This document shows positions 44,574 to 53,789 of a stretch of DNA of 64,000 nucleotides, piece after piece (within the stretch, counting starts at the first letter, position 1; each line of letters begins with the position of its first letter). Location of the stretch: the NCBI GenBank assembly GCA_029547705.1, contig JAKPOU010000020.1, forward strand, positions 1 through 64,000, given 5' to 3'. Made by a program: the position numbers and the translations under genes. Source of the DNA: Bacteroidota bacterium (GTDB taxonomy: Bacteria > Bacteroidota > Bacteroidia > Bacteroidales > VadinHA17). The notes beneath the pieces are model-generated. The model searched no databases. It worked only from the letters and a program-made list of their open reading frames with translations, and was not told where the DNA came from.

Positions 44574-44837
44574 CGAACTAACAGCTTCTGCCTCACTGCA
44601 AGACTATCATTAATAAACCATTCAGGCCGGTCCCGGCTGTGCCTGCCTGCAGAATAACCGCAGGATCCGGCGGTTCAGGGCAGTATTCCATCCTGATCCC
44701 CATCTGCCTGACTACAAAATTAACATATAAGACAATAAAAAGTTTAGGTGTTGCAATTAAAATAATATGCGTTAATTTTAAGCCTTCCGGATCTCCCGGA
44801 CTTAGCCGGGGACCATTGATAACTTAAAGACCATAAC
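44574..44837. other. Divergent promoter region of znuA and the first M14 gene
   Basis: 264 bases without a gene. An A/T-rich inverted pair AATTAA/TTAATT lies near 44757-44779; no perfect TAnnTTTG box was found for either gene. Confidence 0.35.
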
Positions 44838-46577
44838 ATGAATGTTTTTTTGAGATTTTCCATTCTGGCCCTGATGTGCTGCTTCCTTTCAGTCAGTACA
44901 GGGGCTCAGGGCAGGTACGGGGATCACAGAGTGATGACCCGTACAGTTGAAGCACTGGCAAAGGAATATCCCTCCCTTTGTTCTGTAAAGCCTCTAGGCA
45001 AAAGTGCGGGAGGGAAGGAACTGGTGGTAATCACAATAGGAACGGGCGACAGGGACAATAAGCCTGGAATAGCCGTTCTCGGAGGCATCGAGGGAAGTCA
45101 CGTGCTCGGAAGGGAACTCGCTGCCGGCTTTGCCGGATACCTTCTGAAAAATTCAGGATCCCCGGAAATACAAAACCTTCTCGGGAAAATCACCTTCTAC
45201 GTGATTCCGGATGTCAGCCCTGATGCTTCCGGGCAGTTCTTCAGCGACCTGAAATACGAAAGAAACGTCAATGATACGCCTGTTGATGATGACAGGGATT
45301 TCGTCACCAACGAGGATCCCCTTGAGGATCTGAACAACGACGGACTGATTACACTGATGAGAGTCAGCGATCCGGCCGGGAAATATATGAAGAGCCCTGA
45401 CGATGAAAGAATAATGGTTGAAGCAGATTTTTCAAAGGGGGAAACAGGATCTTATCTTGTCTTTCCGGAAGGCATCGACAACGACGGGGACGGTCTCTTC
45501 AATGAAGACGGACCCGGCGGTGTGAACTTCAACAGGAACCTGACATACAACTACGAAGCTTTTGGCGCCGGAGCAGGAGCTCATCCTGTATCGGAACCGG
45601 AATCCATTGCTGTCCTGGATTTCCTTTTTGACCATTTCAATATCTATGCCACCATGGCATTCGGACCCCAGGACAACCTCAGCCAGCCGGCAAAACCTGC
45701 CGGCGGACGTCAGGCCGCAGCCCAGCCGGCGGAACAGGGATATATTCCCGGCGGACAGGGTCAGTTTCAGTTCCCGGGGGCATTCCCCATGCAGGGACCA
45801 CCCCCCGGACCGCAATCAATGAGAATGATGACCGGACAGGCCAGGAAAATAACCAGTGTTCTGAGCCAGGATGAAACCATCATTAAGCTGGTGTCGGAAA
45901 AATACCGGAATATAACCGGCGTTAACGGTTCACCCGCCGCAACGCTTCCCCCGGGAAATTTCATGGAATGGTCATATTACCATTATGGCAGATACAGCTT
46001 CAGTACACCGGCTTGGTGGTTCCCGGCTGAACCCGGGAAAAATCCCGGTGTGGCATTCCTGAAATTTGCTGAAGAAAACAATATGGAAAATGTTTTCGTT
46101 CCATGGACGGAAATAAAACACCCCGGTTTCCCCGGTAAAAAAGTAGAGGTGGGAGGAATAAAACCGTTTGTAACAATCAATCCTCCGGAAGACAGGCTTC
46201 AGGATCTTATTGAGAAGAATTCGCGCTTCATTGTTGAAATGGCCGCAATGCATCCAGAACTGCAATTCCTTGATATGAAGGTGGAAAACCAGGGTGAAAA
46301 CATATTCAGGATTTCCCTTAAAGTGCATAATAAAGGTATTTTTGCCACCTGTGCCGCTGCCGGTGAAAGAAATGTGTTCACACGACTGATGCGGATCAGC
46401 GTTGAAACAAACGGAAAACAGAAATTCCTCAGCGGACAGAAAGTCCAGACAATCAAAAGGCTTGAAGGCGGGGAATCGGCTGAATACAGCTGGCTCATAA
46501 TGGGAAAAGGAACTGTAAAAATCACTGCCGGAGCTGTTAATACCGGTATTATAACAACAACTGCCGAACTTAAATAA
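44838..46577 (+). CDS. M14 family carboxypeptidase homologue, apparently inactive
   Basis: 579 residues with a signal peptide (about 1-24). The first part aligns over its whole length with the M14 gene that follows, but the metal site is broken: the HxxE motif is replaced by E85-G-S-H88 (the two ligands exchanged), the third zinc His is Gly276 (MAFGPQDN) and the catalytic Glu is Ala393 (STPAWW). A Pro/Gln/Gly-rich insert (about 283-330) follows. Calcium-loop-like acidic motifs DNDGDGLFNEDGPGG are kept, as is the NR substrate pair. A C-terminal beta domain (about 460-579) is shared. It is probably a non-catalytic binding protein; the pair may be co-transcribed (72-base gap to the next start). 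Confidence 0.85.
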   Translation: MNVFLRFSILALMCCFLSVSTGAQGRYGDHRVMTRTVEALAKEYPSLCSVKPLGKSAGGKELVVITIGTGDRDNKPGIAVLGGIEGSHVLGRELAAGFAGYLLKNSGSPEIQNLLGKITFYVIPDVSPDASGQFFSDLKYERNVNDTPVDDDRDFVTNEDPLEDLNNDGLITLMRVSDPAGKYMKSPDDERIMVEADFSKGETGSYLVFPEGIDNDGDGLFNEDGPGGVNFNRNLTYNYEAFGAGAGAHPVSEPESIAVLDFLFDHFNIYATMAFGPQDNLSQPAKPAGGRQAAAQPAEQGYIPGGQGQFQFPGAFPMQGPPPGPQSMRMMTGQARKITSVLSQDETIIKLVSEKYRNITGVNGSPAATLPPGNFMEWSYYHYGRYSFSTPAWWFPAEPGKNPGVAFLKFAEENNMENVFVPWTEIKHPGFPGKKVEVGGIKPFVTINPPEDRLQDLIEKNSRFIVEMAAMHPELQFLDMKVENQGENIFRISLKVHNKGIFATCAAAGERNVFTRLMRISVETNGKQKFLSGQKVQTIKRLEGGESAEYSWLIMGKGTVKITAGAVNTGIITTTAELK

Positions 46578-46649
46578 CTATCAGTTCAACTTGCTGATCA
46601 GTCTGATACAGATTCATTGACTGATTGCTCAAAAATAAAATACAACGAG

Positions 46650-48371
46650 ATGAAAAAAATAGCTTTAACCACATTATTCCTGTCACTGCTAATACTCCTT
46701 CCCGATAAAGTTCTTGCCCAGAACGAGGCACTCTTTATCTCAGCGGCAGGAACACCTTCAGCTCCCAGAGTTCCCATGGTCTGGAATAAATACTATACCA
46801 ACGCCGGAATCACCGATTTCTGCAGGAAACTTGAAAAAGCTTTCCCGGGCCTGGTCAGCCTGAGCTCAGCAGGTAAATCATACCAGGGACGCGATATATA
46901 TGTACTGACAATATCCGATAAAAAGAGCGGAAATCCGGATCATAAGCCGGGATTCTGGATTGACGGCAATATCCATTCAATTGAACTCCAGGGAAGTGAA
47001 ATGGCCATGTATACAGCATGGTACCTCTGCGAAATGTTCGACCAGAATGATTTCATAAACCAGTTGCTGAAAGACAAGACATTCTATATAGCACCAAGTA
47101 TCAACCCGGATGGCAGGGATTATTTTGCAAATATCGGCGTTCCTCCCAGATCAGGACTTATCCCCTTTGACAATGACCGGGATGGCCTGTTTGATGAAGA
47201 CGGACCGGATGATCTGAACGGTGACAAGAATATTAGCCAGATGAGACGCAGGAATCCCGATGGTGCATACAAGGCCGATCCCAAGGATCCGCGCAGGATG
47301 ATACGCGTTGAACCGGGCGAAAAGGGCGAGTATGATCTTCTTGGAATGGAGGGTATTGACAATGATGGAGACGGACAGATCAATGAAGACGGACCCGGGG
47401 GATATGACGGCAACCGCGACTGGGGCTTCAACTGGGAGCCAAATTACGTTCAGAGCGGGGCCCATAAGTATCCTTTCTCACAGCCGGAAAACCGGGCGGT
47501 AAGGGATTTTGTCTCCAGCCACAGGAATATAACGGCTGCACAGTCATTCCACAATACAGGAGGCATGATCCTCAGGGGACCTTCAATACAGAACGGCGGT
47601 GCTGAAGCCTACAGCCGGTCCGATGATGCCGCCATCGAAGCCATAGGAAAGAAAGGGGAAAAGATCCTCCCCGGATATTCACTTCTTACAATCTGGAAAG
47701 ACCTGTATTCCGTATATGGCGGTGAAATTGACTGGTTTCACGGGGCAATGGGATGTTTTGTCTATTCAAACGAACTGTGGAACAGCTATATGATGTTTTA
47801 TGACAGGGAAAACACCGATTCCTATGAATTCGACAAACTGCTTTTGTTTGAAGACGGATTCATTCCCTGGCAGAAAGTGAATCATCCTGTTTACGGAGAA
47901 GTGGAAGTAGGCGGGTTCAGCAAGATGTTCGGACGGCTGCACCCCGGATTCATGCTTGAAACGGATGCACACCGGAATGCTGCATTCTGCCTTTATAACG
48001 CATATGAAACACCCAAACTGGAAATCTCGAACCTGAAAGTAACAAAGACTGAAGGCGGTCTCAGGGAAATAACAGCCTCAATAACCAACACCCGGATGAT
48101 ACCAACGCATTCAGCATCAAACCTGAAATTTAAAATTGATCCCCCGGTTTATGCCTTTCTTGACGGAGGAACGGTTGTTGCGGGCATGATAGTGGAAAAT
48201 GCCGACCTTAATATTACCAGCGAACAGAAAAGGAATCCTCAGAGGATAGAAATACCCAATATCGCAGGATACCAGAAAGTTGATGTGAAATGGATAGTTA
48301 AAGGCGGCAGTAAATACACGGTAAGGGTTGAAAGTGTCAAGGGCGGAAGGGCCTCGGCACAGATAGAATAA
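46650..48371 (+). CDS. M14 family zinc carboxypeptidase
   Basis: 573 residues from the ATG at 46650 (MKKIALTTLFLSLLILLPDKVLAQ, a signal peptide); the frame is open to a TTG at 46617. All M14 residues are present: H109 and E112 in GNIHSIELQ, the third zinc His301 in QSFHNTGG, Arg/Asn in GGYDGNRDWGFN and the catalytic Glu375 in YSNELWN. Two acidic loops (FDNDRDGLFDEDGPDD and DNDGDGQINEDGPGG) resemble calcium sites. A beta domain closes the protein. It removes C-terminal residues or hydrolyses peptidoglycan peptides outside the cytoplasm. The preceding gene is its inactive paralog. Confidence 0.92.
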   Translation: MKKIALTTLFLSLLILLPDKVLAQNEALFISAAGTPSAPRVPMVWNKYYTNAGITDFCRKLEKAFPGLVSLSSAGKSYQGRDIYVLTISDKKSGNPDHKPGFWIDGNIHSIELQGSEMAMYTAWYLCEMFDQNDFINQLLKDKTFYIAPSINPDGRDYFANIGVPPRSGLIPFDNDRDGLFDEDGPDDLNGDKNISQMRRRNPDGAYKADPKDPRRMIRVEPGEKGEYDLLGMEGIDNDGDGQINEDGPGGYDGNRDWGFNWEPNYVQSGAHKYPFSQPENRAVRDFVSSHRNITAAQSFHNTGGMILRGPSIQNGGAEAYSRSDDAAIEAIGKKGEKILPGYSLLTIWKDLYSVYGGEIDWFHGAMGCFVYSNELWNSYMMFYDRENTDSYEFDKLLLFEDGFIPWQKVNHPVYGEVEVGGFSKMFGRLHPGFMLETDAHRNAAFCLYNAYETPKLEISNLKVTKTEGGLREITASITNTRMIPTHSASNLKFKIDPPVYAFLDGGTVVAGMIVENADLNITSEQKRNPQRIEIPNIAGYQKVDVKWIVKGGSKYTVRVESVKGGRASAQIE

Positions 48372-48382
48372 ACCGCCTTCCT

Positions 48383-49054
48383 TCAGCTTACCTGGAAGAA
48401 AATTTTGAAATAACCGGTCGTTTTTGATGATTTTATACTGAACTTCCAGGCACCGGTCTTATCCTGATTCTCAGTATCGGAAATATTGAGTGATTTTCTC
48501 CAGTTAAGATTGCCATACTGATCAATAACGATTTCGGAAAAGGTCCTGCCGTTTGGCATAATGACCTTTATTCTGATTTCACCTTCCTTGCAGTCGCCGC
48601 TGACCGACATGATGACTGATTTTGCAGAAGGCTCCACATCGAAAATATATTCACGGGAATAAGACGATCCCTTTATCGATTTGGAGATATCCCAGGTACT
48701 CTTTTCAGAATTTCCGTTCGGCCACCATCTGTACAGATCACCCGGGCCCGGCCACATGAACGGATCACCGAAGGGCCTTGTCTTCCCCTGTTCCTTTAAA
48801 TCCTCCATGGCTTTCTCAAATTCTTCCCTGGCCCGCTTCCTTGATTCAAAATCAGCTTTCTGCCTCTCCACCTCCGCCTTCTGCCTCTCCATCTCCGCCT
48901 TCTGCCTCTCAATCATAATTTTTTTCTGCTCCCTTATGGCTTCCTGCATCTCCCTTTCCTTCTCCTCCTTTGTCTTTTCCTGGGCATTCAGCGGCAGCAT
49001 CTGACAAAAAGCTGCCAAAAGAATTATTCCCAGTATTATTCCCGATTTTTTCAT
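48383..49054 (-). CDS. Exported coiled-coil protein with heptad repeats
   Basis: 223 residues, no recognised family. A signal peptide (about 1-24) precedes a charged coiled coil (about 25-90) that contains three 7-residue units of the type ERQKAE, encoded by nearly identical 21-base units (48858-48920). A beta-rich domain (about 110-223) follows. It lies back to back with the histidine kinase gene, across a gap holding three GTTAAT repeats, so it may be a target of that two-component system. Periplasmic. Confidence 0.65.
   Translation of the reverse strand: MKKSGIILGIILLAAFCQMLPLNAQEKTKEEKEREMQEAIREQKKIMIERQKAEMERQKAEVERQKADFESRKRAREEFEKAMEDLKEQGKTRPFGDPFMWPGPGDLYRWWPNGNSEKSTWDISKSIKGSSYSREYIFDVEPSAKSVIMSVSGDCKEGEIRIKVIMPNGRTFSEIVIDQYGNLNWRKSLNISDTENQDKTGAWKFSIKSSKTTGYFKIFFQVS
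48858..48920 (-). repeat. Three tandem 21-base units in the coiled-coil gene
   Basis: Units at 48858-48878 and 48879-48899 differ at one base; the third (48900-48920) is diverged at its end. They encode the (I/M/V)ERQKA(E/D) heptads. Confidence 0.9.
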
Positions 49055-49098
49055 GGCAGTATCTTTTTTAATTATTGTCTCTTTAATTATTTTCAGTT

Positions 49099-49106
49099 CA
49101 AAGATA
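49099..49106 (-). promoter_or_regulatory. -7 box for the coiled-coil gene
   Basis: Minus-strand TATCTTTG fits TAnnTTTG, 44 bases upstream of the ATG at 49054, and 23 bases from the nearest GTTAAT repeat. Confidence 0.45.
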
Positions 49107-49128
49107 ATACCGTTTACAGCCCCGCTTT

Positions 49129-49156
49129 GTTAATACGGAGTTAATGCAGGGTTAAT
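49129..49156. promoter_or_regulatory. Three GTTAAT direct repeats, 11-base period (response-regulator site)
   Basis: GTTAAT occurs at 49129-49134, 49140-49145 and 49151-49156, each separated by 5 bases, so all lie on the same helix face. OmpR/PhoB-type regulators bind such 11-base-spaced direct repeats. An OmpR-type regulator is encoded in the operon that begins about 60 bases downstream, so autoregulation is likely. The array sits between both divergent promoters. Confidence 0.6.
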
Positions 49157-49193
49157 GTGAGGATCAGGGGATAGTGATCTTAAGAAAATTCAA

Positions 49194-49201
49194 TACATTT
49201 G
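49194..49201 (+). promoter_or_regulatory. -7 box for the histidine kinase operon
   Basis: TACATTTG fits TAnnTTTG, 15 bases before the ATG at 49217. No TTTG at -33, which would fit an activator-dependent promoter using the GTTAAT array. Confidence 0.5.
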
Positions 49202-49216
49202 ATAAACAAACTGCAG

Positions 49217-50629
49217 ATGATGAAAAAAAGGAATACCATACTCCTTCTCGGCATAACAGCGATAGCAATCCTGATCATCGCCCAGATAATCATCATACGG
49301 GGAATCCTGAAGCAGAATCATGAAATGCTTTACCTCCGGTACAGGCTGCTTTCCCAGGAAGCCCTTGTATCCCTGAGGCGGCAGTATAAGGTGGATGTTT
49401 ACGATACCGTCCGTTTTATTCTGGATGAGTATTCCAGGGAAGTGGCGGCTGAACTGCCGCTGATAAGGGACGAAGCGGAAATGAATAGAAAAAAAGGTGA
49501 AATACTGGATTATTTCACAATGACACTCAACCAGGAAGAATACCTTTCTGACTACCTCTCCGCGTACTTTGAAAGAATGGGAGTGGAAAAGGATTTTACC
49601 TCCCGAATAGAAATCCGGAATCTTGAAATCATCAGCACGGATACATTTCCCATCATCAGGACCTTCAGCTTTTTTGGAAAACAACCGCCTGAACAGACCG
49701 GAGGAGGAAAAACTGCAGCCCGGACGGATATATCTCCTGCCGCAGGATCCAGACTGCTCGTTGAACGCAGGGGACTTGAAGACAATTATTACTCCCTCTT
49801 TTTTGAATTCTTCATTGATTTCTCGGATAAGCGGAAAATGGTGCTTCAGGCTTCTTCCGCATCACTTGCCATGAGCCTGTTCAGCCTGGTCATAGTGGTT
49901 GCCATATTCATGCTTACCTATAAAAACCTGATGGAGGAAAAAAGACTGTCAGACCTCAAAACAGACTTTATAAACAACATGACCCATGAGCTCAAAACGC
50001 CCCTGGCTACAATAACCGTTGCAGGAAAGACCCTGGAAATGGAAAGGATAAGACAGGATGATGCAAAGGTTCTGGAAACGGCAAAACTGATAGGTAAACA
50101 AAGCGTACATCTGAACCAGCTGATAAACATGATACTCGAAATATCAATGTGGGAAAGAACCGAATTCCAGCTCGACAAAAAGAAGGCAGTCATTGAGGAA
50201 GTAATGAACGATATCGTTTACAGCTTCAGAATCGGACCCGGCAACTCAGCCACAATTACCCAGAATTACAGCTTTAACGGACTGGAAGCGGATATCGACC
50301 TTGTCTATTTTATCACAATGATCAACAACCTCCTGTCCAACGCGGTCAAATATTCGGCCAGGGATCCGGTTATAAATATTGAAGGCTTTGCCGAAAACGG
50401 AAAAATATTTGTCAGGATAGCTGATAACGGCATAGGAATAAGCAAATCGGACCAGAAACATATTTTTGAAAAATTTTACCGTACATCATCAGGCAATATT
50501 CACAAATATAAGGGACTGGGACTAGGGCTTTACTATGTGAAAAAAATTGCCGCCGCCCACGGGGGTGATGTTACGGTTAGCAGCAAACCCGGAAAAGGCA
50601 GTATCTTTACAGTAACAATTCCTTATTAA
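49217..50629 (+). CDS. Sensor histidine kinase
   Basis: 470 residues from the ATG at 49217 (a second ATG is adjacent at 49220; the frame is open to a TTG at 49199). Two membrane segments (about 7-29 and 223-240) bound a periplasmic sensor part. The H-box MTHELKTPLATITVAG carries the phosphorylated His, and the ATPase domain has N box NNLLSNAVKYS, DNGIGIS and GLGLGLYYVKKI. It is the partner of the response regulator that follows 16 bases later. The pair resembles RprX/RprY of Bacteroides. Confidence 0.92.
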   Translation: MMKKRNTILLLGITAIAILIIAQIIIIRGILKQNHEMLYLRYRLLSQEALVSLRRQYKVDVYDTVRFILDEYSREVAAELPLIRDEAEMNRKKGEILDYFTMTLNQEEYLSDYLSAYFERMGVEKDFTSRIEIRNLEIISTDTFPIIRTFSFFGKQPPEQTGGGKTAARTDISPAAGSRLLVERRGLEDNYYSLFFEFFIDFSDKRKMVLQASSASLAMSLFSLVIVVAIFMLTYKNLMEEKRLSDLKTDFINNMTHELKTPLATITVAGKTLEMERIRQDDAKVLETAKLIGKQSVHLNQLINMILEISMWERTEFQLDKKKAVIEEVMNDIVYSFRIGPGNSATITQNYSFNGLEADIDLVYFITMINNLLSNAVKYSARDPVINIEGFAENGKIFVRIADNGIGISKSDQKHIFEKFYRTSSGNIHKYKGLGLGLYYVKKIAAAHGGDVTVSSKPGKGSIFTVTIPY

Positions 50630-50645
50630 ACCACAGAGAGGCATT

Positions 50646-51323
50646 ATGAAAGTTTTACTAGCGGAAGATGACAGGGATTTTGGCAATATCCTTGCACAGT
50701 ACATAACCATGAATGGCTTTGAGGTCAGCCTGGCACGCGACGGCAGGGAAGCATGGGAAGCATTCACAAAAGACAGGCCGGATATATGCGTAATCGATGT
50801 GATGATGCCGGAAATGGACGGATTTACCCTGGGAGAAAAAATTAAGGAAGCCAAACCCGAAATCCCCTTTATTTACCTGACAGCAAAAAGCCTTAAGGAA
50901 GATATTATAAAAGGACTGAAAATAGGCGCCGACGATTACATCACGAAACCATTCGACCCTGAAGTCCTCATTCTGAGAATCAAAAATATCCTCAAACGAT
51001 CATATTCGTCATCCACGGATGAATTCAGGATATCTGACACAGTCCTTAAATTCAATACCCTCGAACTGCAGTCGGGAAAATATACGGAGAAACTGACCCT
51101 CAAGGAGGCACAGCTTCTTAAGTATCTGATAGTAAATAAGAACAAAATCCTGGCACGGGAAGAAATCCTTACTGAAATATGGGGTGAAGATGATTATTTC
51201 CTTGGCCGGAGCATGGATGTGTTCATAAGCAGACTCCGGAAATATATCTCGGATGATAAGAACATCGATATCCGGACGGTAAGGGGAACGGGATTCATCC
51301 TTGAAGAAGTGGAAAGGGAATAA
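50646..51323 (+). CDS. OmpR-family response regulator
   Basis: 225 residues. Receiver domain with acidic pocket AEDDRD, phosphorylation site D51 in CVIDVMMPEMDG, T79 in YLTAKS and K101 in ITKPFDP. The C-terminal winged helix (about 130-222) has the recognition-helix segment RSMDVFISRLRKYI and the wing RTVRGTGFILE. It should bind 11-base-spaced direct repeats such as the GTTAAT array upstream of its kinase gene. Convergent with the TlpA-like gene, 147 bases away. Confidence 0.93.
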   Translation: MKVLLAEDDRDFGNILAQYITMNGFEVSLARDGREAWEAFTKDRPDICVIDVMMPEMDGFTLGEKIKEAKPEIPFIYLTAKSLKEDIIKGLKIGADDYITKPFDPEVLILRIKNILKRSYSSSTDEFRISDTVLKFNTLELQSGKYTEKLTLKEAQLLKYLIVNKNKILAREEILTEIWGEDDYFLGRSMDVFISRLRKYISDDKNIDIRTVRGTGFILEEVERE

Positions 51324-51470
51324 GCTTTGCCATTCCTGCTTTTTCAGGCTTTTCACCGTAATATTTCCTGCTGATTTCCCGGACTTCCTGCCGTGCCCTT
51401 GCCCGGTCCCGTGCAGGAGAACCTTCCTCCATACCATGTCTGCCCCCGGCCGGAGCGGATTCTCTTTTTC
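51324..51470. other. Convergent intergenic region
   Basis: Between the response regulator and the TlpA-like gene; pyrimidine-rich, no convincing terminator hairpin. Confidence 0.4.
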
Positions 51471-52571
51471 CTATCTCCTTCCCAGAAGCTCGCTGACCTT
51501 GTTTCTCAGATCATTGCCCCTGAGATTGCGGGCAATTATTGTGCCTGTCTCGTCAAGCAGGAAATTTGCAGGAATGGAACTTACCGCATACAATTGTGCA
51601 GCAGCGCTGTTCCAGAACTGGAGATCGGATACATGCGTCCAGGTCAGCTTGTCATCGGCTATTGCCTTAACCCAGTCGTCCCTTGACTGGTCAAGTGATA
51701 CGGCAAAAATATCAAAGCCTCTGTTCTTGAATTCATTATAGGTCTTTACTATATTGGGGTTCTCCTGGCGACAGGGTCCGCACCATGCGGCCCAGAAATC
51801 AACAAGCAGGAGCTTTGATCCAATCTTGGAGGAAAGGGAAACCGGGTTCCCGTTAACGTCATTCAGTGTGAAATCGGGTGCCTTCTGCCCTATGGCAACT
51901 TTCTTCATTGCCTCAACCCTTGCCTTCAGTTCCCGAACCATCGGGATCCTGGCAACACTGGTATCCATGCTGTTGATGACAGCTTCTATTTCCGAGGCTT
52001 CCATTTCATAACTCAGGCTTCTGAGTATGGAAGGAGTTACATATGAAGAAGGATTGTTAACGATGAATTCCTTCTGGAGACTGTTCATGTCTTTTGCAAT
52101 TACATCTGCCTCCTTCTCTATCCTGGAGATCTCTGCAGTATCATTTACCTGGCGGGCAACCTGGTATTTCTGTACCAGATCGGAATATTTCTCACTCAGC
52201 GGCCTTGTTGATTCTATAAGAGAATTGTATTCATCCTGAGTTTTTGATCCTGAAACCTTTGCATTGAAAAGGGAATCAAGCGTCCCGGTAATTGTGATAT
52301 TTGAATTCTCGAGGTAAAAGGACGTGCGGTACGGGGTGTTAAGAGCCACAAGCTGGACAAGATCAGGATATTCAATCACTCCCTTCATCTTAAACGAACC
52401 TTTTTTCACAACCGCTGAATCAAGATTCACAATCTGTCCGTCTGCTCTTTTCTGAAGTACCAGGGTAACACTGTCAGCACCGGCCAGCTTTCCTCTGATG
52501 ACAAACTGGGGGCCGGAAGTACAGGCAGAGAGAACTGCTGCCAGAACGGATAAAAAGATAATTTTCTTCAT
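51471..52571 (-). CDS. TlpA-like thiol-disulfide oxidoreductase lipoprotein
   Basis: 366 residues from the ATG at 52571 (MKKIIFLSVLAAVLSAC, lipobox cysteine at 17); the frame runs open further upstream without a signal. An N-terminal DUF4369-type beta domain (about 20-125), a helical linker, and a C-terminal thioredoxin domain (about 235-366) with the active site FWAAWCGPCRQEN. It reduces or isomerises disulfides in the periplasm. Such proteins are common and numerous in Bacteroidota. It lies 64 bases downstream of meaB. Confidence 0.88.
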   Translation of the reverse strand: MKKIIFLSVLAAVLSACTSGPQFVIRGKLAGADSVTLVLQKRADGQIVNLDSAVVKKGSFKMKGVIEYPDLVQLVALNTPYRTSFYLENSNITITGTLDSLFNAKVSGSKTQDEYNSLIESTRPLSEKYSDLVQKYQVARQVNDTAEISRIEKEADVIAKDMNSLQKEFIVNNPSSYVTPSILRSLSYEMEASEIEAVINSMDTSVARIPMVRELKARVEAMKKVAIGQKAPDFTLNDVNGNPVSLSSKIGSKLLLVDFWAAWCGPCRQENPNIVKTYNEFKNRGFDIFAVSLDQSRDDWVKAIADDKLTWTHVSDLQFWNSAAAQLYAVSSIPANFLLDETGTIIARNLRGNDLRNKVSELLGRR

Positions 52572-52635
52572 TATGCTAAATGTATTAAGTATCAGATTTT
52601 TAATCTTTAAATCGCGCAAAGATACAAAATATTGT

Positions 52636-53775
52636 TTAGCGGCAATGTATTTTCTGATATTTCTCAATAAGGCTCAGGGCAGCTTTATTGGAACTTATTC
52701 TGCCTTCCAGGAGCTCCTTCTCCAACAGGAGCTTCAAAGCACGGATCTCATCGTTGCTGTAAAATGAATTATTCAGATATTCCGCAATTGTTTCATTCAT
52801 CATCATTACAGACTGCAGCTTGCGTTTTTCCGTGAAAAAACCGTTTTCGCCGGTAAGTGCCACATATTTCCGTATAACATCCCACAATTCCCTTATTCCC
52901 GTATTCTCCCGCACTGAGCAGCTCAGAGCCACAGGTTTCCACCCCGAGGGATCGGCGGGAAAAAGTGAGAGGACATTACGGTACATGCGGACCGCATGCT
53001 CAGCCCGGCTCCTGTTGGATCCGTCGGCTTTGGTGACGGCAACTGCATCAGCCATTTCCATTATGCCCCTTTTCATGCCCTGCAATTCGTCCCCGGCACC
53101 TGCAAGCACAAGCAGAAGAAAGAAATCAACCATGGAATGCACTGCCGTTTCAGACTGACCCACACCGACAGTCTCCACCAGTATGGTATCAAATCCGGCT
53201 GCCTCGCAGAGGATAATTGCCTCACGTGTCTTCCGTGCAACTCCCCCGGCACTTCCTGCGGCAGGAGACGGCCGGATAAAAGCATCCGGACTGGTGCCGA
53301 GCTTTTCCATCCTTGTCTTGTCTCCCAGGATGCTGCCCCGGGAAGTGCTGCTGCTCGGGTCAACAGCCAGAACCGCCACCTTACGGCCCTCCGAAACAAG
53401 ATGCAGGCCCAGGGCCTCAATGAACGAACTCTTGCCGGCTCCGGGCACGCCCGTTATCCCGACCCTGACCGATTTTCCGCTGAATGGAAGGCAGCTTTCA
53501 ACCAGGTCACGCATCATGCCGGCATGCTCCGGAAGGGAACTCTCGACCAGCGTTATGGCCTGGCTCAGGATGGTCCTGCTGCCTTTCAATATACCATCAA
53601 GGTATTCTGCGGCGGAATACTGCTTTCTCTTCCTCCTGCTGCCTCCGGCAACCGCCGGATTAACACCCGCGGGGTATTCTGTTCCAGCCTTTATCCTGAG
53701 ACGGCTGCCCGACTGTTCTCCGTCTGGCCTTTTTCCGTCTGGCTTTTCTCCGACTGACTTATCTCCTCCTGCCAT
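52636..53775 (-). CDS. meaB: MeaB-type GTPase (methylmalonyl-CoA mutase chaperone, ArgK family)
   Basis: 379 residues. G-domain motifs: P-loop GVTGVPGAGKSS (107-118), DPSSSTSRGSILGDKTRM, ETVGVGQSE and the NKxD-like VTKADG. The C-terminal helices (about 290-379) form the dimerisation arm. The protein loads and protects adenosylcobalamin on methylmalonyl-CoA mutase. The mutase genes are not in the window. An extra N-terminal tail of about 50 residues is low-complexity and rich in K, P, D, G and E, with repeated PDG units. Confidence 0.9.
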   Translation of the reverse strand: MAGGDKSVGEKPDGKRPDGEQSGSRLRIKAGTEYPAGVNPAVAGGSRRKRKQYSAAEYLDGILKGSRTILSQAITLVESSLPEHAGMMRDLVESCLPFSGKSVRVGITGVPGAGKSSFIEALGLHLVSEGRKVAVLAVDPSSSTSRGSILGDKTRMEKLGTSPDAFIRPSPAAGSAGGVARKTREAIILCEAAGFDTILVETVGVGQSETAVHSMVDFFLLLVLAGAGDELQGMKRGIMEMADAVAVTKADGSNRSRAEHAVRMYRNVLSLFPADPSGWKPVALSCSVRENTGIRELWDVIRKYVALTGENGFFTEKRKLQSVMMMNETIAEYLNNSFYSNDEIRALKLLLEKELLEGRISSNKAALSLIEKYQKIHCR

Positions 53776-53789
53776 ACTGAACGGTTTTT

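Noticed and set aside
44757-44779. AATTAA/TTAATT inverted pair as a zinc-repressor operator for znuA
   Set aside because: A/T-rich, only 6-base arms, about 185 bases from znuA, and no known metalloregulator consensus matches.
49190-49684. Long minus-strand frame opposite the histidine kinase, and similar frames at 53183-53848 and 36719-37300
   Set aside because: They lie wholly antisense to well-supported genes and show no family features; they are by-products of codon bias in the real genes.
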